Of a DNA stretch of 64,000 bases, positions 58,190 through 64,000 are shown piece after piece. This stretch comes from Hippopus hippopus (lineage: Eukaryota > Mollusca > Bivalvia > Cardiida > Cardiidae): contig OX328109.1 of NCBI GenBank assembly GCA_946811185.2, forward strand, positions 40,036,129-40,100,128, in the 5' to 3' direction. Position 1 is the first letter of the stretch. The number at the start of each line of letters is the position of its first letter. Made by a program: the position numbers and the translations under genes. The notes beneath the pieces were generated by a model that saw nothing but the letters and a program-made list of their open reading frames with translations, did no database searches and was not told the DNA's origin.

Positions 58190-58620
58190 GTACTCTTTGC
58201 CACACAACAAAATTTTAGATCTGTTCATGTAGAAAGCATTTTACTCTTGACCAAACATCAAAATTTTAGACTTGTCCAATTTGAAAGCATTTGCAGTCGA
58301 CAAATCAAAAGTGGCTAAAAGGATCAGATTTGTGCTTGATAGGGTAGAAAACATTGCGGAAAAAGGAGAAAATACTGGTTACCAGCATTTTCTCCTATTC
58401 TGAAAATGTTTTAAAGGGCGTTTTGTCTTGGTCGATAACATTAGGGTTTGTGTGGTAAAGGGTTAAAGGGTGGCTCAAATAATGGGATTTGGCTTTGAAA
58501 GGGGGTAGAAAACATTGTGGGAAAAGGACAAAATGTGGGTTACCTGCATTTTCTCTTTTCTCAGTTATTTTAAAGGCTGTGCACTTCAATGTCATTAAAA
58601 CTCTGGATTGTGTTTTACAG
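58190..58620 (-). mobile_element. P1 MITEs immediately upstream of an exon
   Basis: One reverse copy lies at about 58233-58465. It shares TTAA 58462-58465 with a shorter copy reaching 'ctctggattgtgttttacag' at about 58620, only 27 bp before the acceptor of the next motor exon. Confidence 0.8.
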
Positions 58621-58647
58621 GTTGATCAAAATATATATTTTTTTCAG

Positions 58648-58726
58648 AGTAAGACCACTCAATGCCAATGAAACCACAAGGAAAGATCTGTTTGCTTGTA
58701 CTTTCCCTGGAGAAGGAAAGATAGAG
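58648..58726 (+). CDS. KIF12: KIF12-like kinesin, second shared exon
   Basis: The acceptor 'tatttttttcag|A' and donor 'ATAGAG|gtaaga' bound 79 bases: one base plus 26 codons, leaving phase 0. The peptide opens VRPLNANETRKDLFA and ends PGEGKIE. VRP is the conserved end of kinesin strand beta-1, and the spacing to the next exon fits the motor fold. KIF12 proteins have a comparable VLRVRP followed by a variable loop, which is the basis of the assignment together with later exons. Confidence 0.92.
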
Positions 58727-58751
58727 GTAAGATGAATATCATAACCTTTTA

Positions 58752-58915
58752 CCACTGGCAACTCAATGCCAATTTCATGCAGTGTAAATTTCAATAGCAC
58801 TTCAGGTGCCTTTGTACATGGTGCATATTCCACTGGCACCTCAATGCCAATTTCATGCAGTGTAAATTTCAATAGCACTTCAGGTGCCTTTGTACATGGT
58901 GCATATTCCACTGGC
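58752..58915. repeat. 78-bp tandem repeat, two copies
   Basis: 'ccactggca' recurs at 58752, 58830 and 58908, giving an exact 78-bp period. The copies are almost identical. The unit starts 26 bp after the exon donor and contains 'actcaatgccaat', which also occurs in the exon at 58657-58669. Confidence 0.95.
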
Positions 58916-59920
58916 AAAATAAGGTGTTTTTGTTGACATCAGGAATTCCAATGGCATGGTGATGTGAGGCATACTGTCAATGTAATGCATATAATAAGGT
59001 GCTGCTGTGTATGTGCAACTTCCTCTGGCATTAATGTGGTCATTATAAGTTCCAAATACTTGATAAGGTATTCTTGTGTATCCAACTGCATCATATGGTA
59101 CTTTTTGCTGGTTGAATGTAAATTTCACTGGCATCATACAATGCTCTTGGTTATGTGTAAATTCCGCTGTCATCATGGGGTACTTTTGTGGTCATTGTAA
59201 ACTACAACAGCATCATAGGGTGCTGTAATACATGGTGTCAATTTTATACACATCATAGGGTGCTGTGATGCATGGTGTCAATTTTATACACCTCACAGGG
59301 TGCTGTAATACATGGTGTCAATTTTATACACATCATAGGGTGCTGTGATACATGGTGTCAATTTTATACACATCATAAGGTGCTGTTATGCATATGTAAC
59401 TTCTACTGGCGTCATTGGGTACTTTTGTGGTCAATGTAAACTAGAATGGCATCATGAAGTGCTGTGATGCACAGTGTCAATTTTATGCACATCATAGGGT
59501 GCTGTGATGCATATGCAGCTTCTACAGACATCATGAGGTACTTTTATGGTCATTGTAAACTTCAATGGCATCATCTTGTGTATGTGTAAATTCCAGTGAT
59601 ATCATATTAAGGTACTTTTGTGCCAAATGTGAATTTCGGCTGAATGTAAATTCCATTGGCGTAATAAGGTGCTTTTGTGTATGTGTTAATACCAATGGCC
59701 ACATGAGGCACTGTTGTGCATGATGTAAATTCTATCAGTGTCTTAGGGTGCTGTTGTGCATGATGTGAGTTGCCATGGCAACATAAGGTGTTTTTGGGGT
59801 CACTGAAAACTCGGATGACATAAGGTGCTTTTATGCACAATGTAAATTTTACTGGCATTATAAGGTGCTGTTGTATATGTGTGCAATTTTCTAATGGCTT
59901 TATTCTCGGCAAAGATACTT
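58916..59920. repeat. Diverged ~40-bp repeat array
   Basis: Words such as 'ggcatcataaggtgctttt' and 'tgtaaattccactggc' recur at roughly 40-bp steps. Inside, 59213-59390 is a younger block of four to five clean 40-bp units ('catcatagggtgctgtgat', 'catggtgtcaattttataca'). Long minus-strand frames over the region are repeat artefacts. Confidence 0.85.
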
Positions 59921-60037
59921 GATAATAGTAGATTTTGTAGACTTAGACTGGACTTCACATTTCATGCCAGCTGATCTTGATCTACATTGAAAATCAAAAT
60001 AAATTGTTTGCAGTACCTAGAGAACAAATTAAAAAAT

Positions 60038-60430
60038 GAACTCTTTACCAGACTGAAAAATTTTTGGCTCGTCCATGTTGACAATATTTGCAGACTACGA
60101 ATCAAATGATGGCTACATTTGTGCCCAGCTGGGTAGCTCAGTGGTTAGCATATCTGACTCATGACCTGGTAGTTCTGAGCTTCCTTTCTGGCAATTTTTC
60201 CCCTTTCACCTCTGATACATGTGAGAAAATTAGTCAGTGACTTGGAAAAAAAACTTGTGTCATTACTGGTGTGAGATAGCATGGAAGCACATGGATAGGT
60301 GCACTGACAGCCATGATATGTCCCAAACTGTTAAAAAGGTATTAAACTCCAATATAATCAATTAATCTATGGTAGTTGTCTATGAAAGGAAAGAAAACAT
60401 TGTGGGAAAAGGAGAAAATGCTGGTTACAA
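60038..60430 (-). mobile_element. P1 MITE interrupted by a SINE
   Basis: The P1 reverse copy begins 'gaactctttaccagactgaa' and runs to about 60124. It resumes at about 60365 ('gtctatgaaaggaaagaaaa', 'cattgtgggaaaaggag') and ends in the hairpin at 'gctggttaca'. The missing end lies toward the motor exon. Confidence 0.75.
60125..60362 (+). mobile_element. tRNA-derived SINE nested in P1
   Basis: 'tgggtagctcagtggttagc' is a clear A-box block, followed by a degraded B-box, the 'ataggtgcactgacagcc' block and a tail ending 'attaaactccaatataatc'. Confidence 0.8.
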
Positions 60431-60471
60431 ATGTTCATAAAATGAAACATACTGATTCTTTTTTTTGGCAG

Positions 60472-60593
60472 GTTGACAATAATGGTTCAGTGCGACAGTT
60501 TGGGTACAATGTGGTATTTGAGCCGGATGCTACCCAGGAAGATTTGTTTGAACATTCAGGAGTCAAGAGGCTTATTGACATGGCAATGAACGG
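60472..60593 (+). CDS. KIF12: KIF12-like kinesin, third shared exon
   Basis: The acceptor 'ttttttttggcag|G' and donor 'AACGG|gtaaat' bound 122 bases, entering in phase 0 and leaving two bases. The peptide VDNNGSVRQFGYNVVFEPDA continues with TQEDLFEHSGVKRLIDMAMNG. F-x-x-D/P-x-x-T/S-Q-E-D-L/V-F is the conserved kinesin motif before helix alpha-1. The 'GVKRL' that follows is characteristic of KIF12 rather than of kinesin-1, -2 or -3. A P1 remnant ends about 40 bp before the acceptor. Confidence 0.95.
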
Positions 60594-61371
60594 GTAAATT
60601 TAGAGTGTTATCATTAGAGCATTTTCATGAAAGATAATAAGATAACACTGCAACATACTTTTCTGCATGTCTGATTTCAATAGAGTTTTTTTTTTTTTGG
60701 TGAAAGATTGAAATTTATTTCATTTCTCAAACATCATTTGTAAGACCGCATTACAATCAGAATGCATTTACCAGTTCACAAAGAAAACAGCTCGTCGGTA
60801 TAGACTAGAACCGTGACTGAATTGTGTTTTAATCAATTTGAGAGAATTCACATTCAGTGAATTATTTCAAAAAGACAAAAAATACAGTTTCAAATTTACA
60901 TTTTCTTAATTTTTAATCTTTGATTGCCAAATATATCCTTCGATGCTTGTGTCATCAGTGTTCGCTATTTATTTACATTCAAAATGACACAACAAATAAA
61001 CAAAAAACATAAATCAGAATTAACAGGATTAATAGGTATTTTGAAAAGGTGGGATTTTGTTTTTAGTCATTCTCTGAAATAGATCTGGTACAATTGAAGG
61101 GGCGAAGTTATAAACTTAGTGCAAGAATCTAAGTAGGTTCATAATAGTAGCTATCAAATTGGTAAATTTCACTGGTGGAAAGCATGAATTATCAAACTTT
61201 TCTCCACCATTATTTCCTAATAAATTACAGAAAAGCATGAAATAAAAATTCTATATTTCAGAAGAAGCGCATATAACAATTCATATTTTCATTGGTTTAA
61301 TATAGTAGTATATCTTGATTATTCGAAAGATCCAAATGAAGGACCTTAATGAGAGGATAGGTTAAATGTAA
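60594..61371. other. Intron sequence, no gene seen
   Basis: AT-rich, with none of the local repeat families recognised. Confidence 0.4.
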
Positions 61372-61632
61372 ATGAGCCATGCTGCATGAAAAGGGGGTTT
61401 AATGCATCTGCAAAATGTATCAACCCATGTAAGCCTGAGCAGTCTGCACAGGCTGATCTGAATCAACTTTTTGTTATTGGTCAATTTTCTGCATGTCAAA
61501 GGACCCATTCTACCTCATGATGTCATGTAAGACAAAATGGATTTTATGGATTCATTATTATGTGATGACTTGCTTGGTATAATGCATCATAGTGATGCTT
61601 AAAACCCTGTTTTGCCAGAGCATGGCTCATTT
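61372..61632 (+). mobile_element. S-family MITE, full length
   Basis: The copy runs from 'gagccatgctgcatgaaaag' to 'gttttgccagagcatggctc'. The inverted ends are well kept. Confidence 0.85.
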
Positions 61633-61712
61633 GTTTGTCCTTTATGTAAGCTGTAAGTTGCTAGGTCAATAACAGCCTGTACACTGATAGATAATGCTTA
61701 TCATTTGTAATT

Positions 61713-61910
61713 TTAACCCCTAATGTGCCTTTCACAACTATAGTTGCCTTTGCAGCTAGTGTAGATAAAGATCAGACTGCTCAAAATGTGGAGTCTGATC
61801 TTTGATCTACACTGTCTTCTTTGCTTGTTTGACAAGAGTTGCCTTGATATTGCAATCAGTTGGGTCCTTTTTCTGGATAACTTAACATGTCCAGTTGGGT
61901 TCGGCTTTTT
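61713..61910 (+). mobile_element. P2 MITE, full length
   Basis: TTAA at 61713-61716 is followed by 'cccctaatgtgc'. The hairpin is at 61757-61812, and the right end is near 'tccagttgggttcggc'. It matches the 18761-18955 subfamily. Confidence 0.75.
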
Positions 61911-61931
61911 AAAAAAGAAGACTATTATATG

Positions 61932-62192
61932 AGCTGTGCTCTGTAAAAAGGGGGCTTAATGCATCTGCGAAAAGTATCGACCCAGGTCAGCTTGCGCAAT
62001 CTGCGCAGGCTGACCTGGGCCGAAACTTTTAGCTATTGGTCAATTTTCTGTTTGTCAAAGGACCAGTCTACTTCACGATTAAGTTGGTTATTTAAAAAAG
62101 TGGCTGTCACGGATCCATAATTATGTGATGATTTGGGGCAGTATCATGTATCACGGTGATGCATTAAGCCCCCTTTTGCCAGAGCATGGCTC
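61932..62192 (+). mobile_element. S-family MITE, full length
   Basis: It runs from 'gagctgtgctctgtaaaaag' to 'ccttttgccagagcatggctc', with the palindrome 'ccaggtcagcttgcgc' / 'gcgcaggctgacctgg' nearly perfect. Confidence 0.85.
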
Positions 62193-62203
62193 ATATAAAT
62201 GAA

Positions 62204-62437
62204 TTAACACTCTACCCAACAACAAAATTTTAGAATGATCCATATGAAAAACATTTGTATATGAAAGATTGAACAATCCTAAAGCGATGGGATTTATCAA
62301 TGAAAGGAAAGATATACTGCTGGGAAAAAGAGAAAATGCTAAAATGCTTGTTACTAGCTGTTTATCCTTTTCCCTCAGTGTTTTCAAAGGATTTCTTCCT
62401 CAGGTTGTACTTACACAAGATCAATGAGTAAAGGGTT
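62204..62437 (-). mobile_element. P1 MITE
   Basis: This reverse copy begins 12 bp after the S element at 'ttaacactctacccaacaac'. It has a decayed hairpin and ends 'gagtaaagggttg'. Confidence 0.7.
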
Positions 62438-62544
62438 GAAAGCTTGGAGGTCAAAATAAAATGTTGGTAAGAGTATTTGAATGGTTGGTGTGTAAAAACA
62501 GCTTTTCTGTTACTTTCTAGATTTGTTTCTCTATCTCTCTCTAG

Positions 62545-62620
62545 GTATGCATGTACAGCTCTTGCATTTGGTCAGACGGGGTCTGGAAAAACCCATACGA
62601 TGACAGGGCCACCCCAACAG
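62545..62620 (+). CDS. KIF12: KIF12-like kinesin, fourth shared exon (P-loop)
   Basis: The acceptor 'ctctctctag|G' and donor 'CAACAG|gtgaga' bound 76 bases: one base completing Gly plus 25 codons, leaving phase 0. The peptide YACTALAFGQTGSGKTHTMT contains the Walker A motif GQTGSGKT (62570-62593), which binds ATP in all kinesins, and ends GPPQQ. The (F/Y)xCTxxxFGQTGSGKTxTxTGPP arrangement is that of KIF12. The remaining motor exons (switch I, switch II) are beyond the right edge. KIF12 is a microtubule motor of the kinesin-12 group, in vertebrates expressed in kidney and bile-duct epithelia. Confidence 0.97.
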
Positions 62621-62714
62621 GTGAGACCTATAAACTAAAGCTTTGCAAAAATCCTCTTTCTATCTTTGCCATCAGGTGTAGATGCTTCCTCTTAACTTAT
62701 CTCATCACTTTTAG

Positions 62715-62945
62715 CTGATGGAGACAGTTCTTTGTGATACACATTTTCATCAGATACAGTTGGTTTTTACTGCACCAATAGAATAGCGGGAAAAAACCTT
62801 TACCTTCCTATGGTAGCCAATGTAGATGCAACACTCTGTTTTTCTGATCACCATTGACTGATGGAATATTTTTTTGTGCTATACACTTTCATTTATTGCA
62901 GGTGGTTCTTTCTGCACCAATCAAATAGCAGGAAAAATCCGCTGC
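62715..62945. repeat. Direct repeat, ~142-bp period
   Basis: 'ctgatggagacagttctttg ... ctgcaccaatagaatagc' (to about 62790) is repeated as 'ctgatggaatatttttttgt ... ctgcaccaatcaaatagc' (to about 62930). A third copy with 'tgtaccaatcaaatagcagg' lies at 63640-63705, beyond the SINE. Confidence 0.75.
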
Positions 62946-62984
62946 CAATATAGATGTCCCCTCCACTTCTCTTTGTCTTTGGGT

Positions 62985-63528
62985 GGAGCGATGGCCTAGT
63001 AGTTTAACACACTGGACTACCAATCCGACGGTCCAGGGTTTGAATCCTGGTCTAGTAGGGTGTTTATCAGAGGCACCTTGTGTTTCCCACCCAACTAGAG
63101 GTGAACTGGTTAGAAACCCAGAGGTAGCCTTGCATGTATCGGTGCTTTACACTGAGCATGTAAAAGAACCAAGGAAATCTATTCGAAAAAGAGCTAGGGT
63201 CTGGTACCCGGATTTCCTCATATCTGACTATTTATCTCTACTCTAGTAGGGTGTTTATCAGAGACACCTTGTGTTTCCCACCCAACTATAGGTGAACTGG
63301 TTAGAAACCCAGAGGTAGCCTCGCATGTATCAGTGCTTTACATTGAGCATGTAAAAGAACCAAGGAAATCTGTTTGAAAAAGCACTAGGGTCTGGTACAC
63401 GGATTTCCTCATATCTGACTATTTATCTCTACTTCAATCTGCGCCTGTCAGATATACGTATATAAAAACAAGCACATGTACATATATGTCACACAACAGT
63501 TTGAAAGTTATATAACTAACTAACTAAC
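62985..63528 (+). mobile_element. tRNA-derived SINE with duplicated body
   Basis: The head is 'gatggcctagtagtttaaca' (A-box-like) and 'cagggtttgaatcctgg' (B-box). The body starting 'tctagtagggtgtttatcag' at 63051 repeats at 63242, a period of 191 bp with high identity. A third 'atttatctctact' end and a (taac)n run at 63511-63528 close the element. The plus-strand frame over it is an artefact. Confidence 0.8.
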
Positions 63529-64000
63529 CCTGTACAGAAATATCTCAATAAAACGAGGTAATCAAACAACCAACACTGAAAAGTGGTACCCCAGTCTACT
63601 GGAGTGATTTATATAACAAAGCACAAAGCCTTGGCAAATTTTTCCCTGAGATACACATTTCTATTGGATGCAGCTGGTTCTTTTTGTACCAATCAAATAG
63701 CAGGTTACATAAGTTTTCTGTTATAGATAGAGTTTTCTTTAATGTTATTTCCTGCACGTTTTTTCCGTCACATGTACTTTTCATACCAAACTTAGTTTGA
63801 TAGATTTTTTGATACATTTTACTTGTTTATTTTTCAATAATTTCTTTAACCTTGTAATCTCTTTTACCTTAGTCTTAGTCACGGAGTGACTCATGGGTTT
63901 TGAACTTTTTTCTCATCAAATACTTACTTGACTTGAACTGCACAATTTAACATTTGTTTTCCGGACAGGCAGCTATCATGTGCATTTGTAAATTGTTTAT
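63529..64000. other. Intron sequence at the right edge
   Basis: Apart from the third copy of the 142-bp repeat at 63640-63705, nothing is recognised. The next kinesin exon is not in the window. Confidence 0.4.

Noticed and set aside
58615..59912. Several 90-100 codon minus-strand frames
   Set aside because: They follow the 78-bp and 40-bp tandem repeats and partly the antisense of a motor exon.
62545..62620. Assignment to kinesin-1, -2 or -3 rather than KIF12
   Set aside because: The P-loop alone cannot decide, but the GVKRL block before it and CT-x-x-x-F just ahead of GQTGSGKT with TGPPQ after it fit KIF12 better than the others I know.
62985..63060. Functional tRNA gene
   Set aside because: A- and B-box words are present, but the acceptor stem does not close and the sequence runs into a SINE body.

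Overview
The window is animal nuclear DNA: AT-rich, intron-dominated and packed with short interspersed repeats. The mix of repeats (tRNA-derived SINEs, several short hairpin-centred MITE families, and a repeat containing the 'agctcacctgag' block) together with a metazoan-type kinesin gene suggests a mollusc, most likely a bivalve. That assignment is inference; the sequence itself only proves a metazoan with spliced genes.

One gene can be supported across the whole window. It is the 5' part of a plus-strand kinesin motor gene, best matching KIF12. Four shared exons carry the start of the motor domain: 52669-52746 (Ser/Thr-rich linker and first strand), 58648-58726, 60472-60593 and 62545-62620 (P-loop GQTGSGKT). 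Upstream lie four separate candidate first coding exons: A 1351-1925, B 17946-18598, C 24428-24720 and D 32412-32629. Each starts at an ATG with an in-frame stop a few codons before it. Each ends at a GT donor in the same phase (two bases over), which fits the acceptor at 52669. The simplest reading is one motor gene with at least four alternative promoters, each giving a different disordered, phosphosite-rich N-terminus. This is the main discovery candidate.

The remaining sequence is intron and mobile DNA. At 3.7-6.8 kb there is a 28-bp minisatellite interrupted by a 1.2-kb hAT-like element. At 7.6-8.7 kb there are two copies of a double-hairpin element. At 11-15 kb there are fold-back and TTAA-bounded elements. 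At 21.6-23.3 kb there is an inverted-repeat element and a decayed coding remnant. From 28 to 58 kb there are dozens of copies of one ~225-bp MITE (called P1 here), bounded by TTAA and carrying a 59-bp near-perfect central hairpin, many abutting and sharing a TTAA. A 21-bp tandem array lies at 41.3-41.9 kb, and 78-bp and 40-bp tandem repeats lie at 58.7-59.9 kb. A SINE with a duplicated body lies at 63 kb. The gene continues past the right edge.

Names P1, P2, S and F are local labels for repeat families. Boundaries of repeats are approximate unless a TTAA or arm end is cited. No rRNA, convincing functional tRNA, CRISPR or prokaryotic feature was seen.
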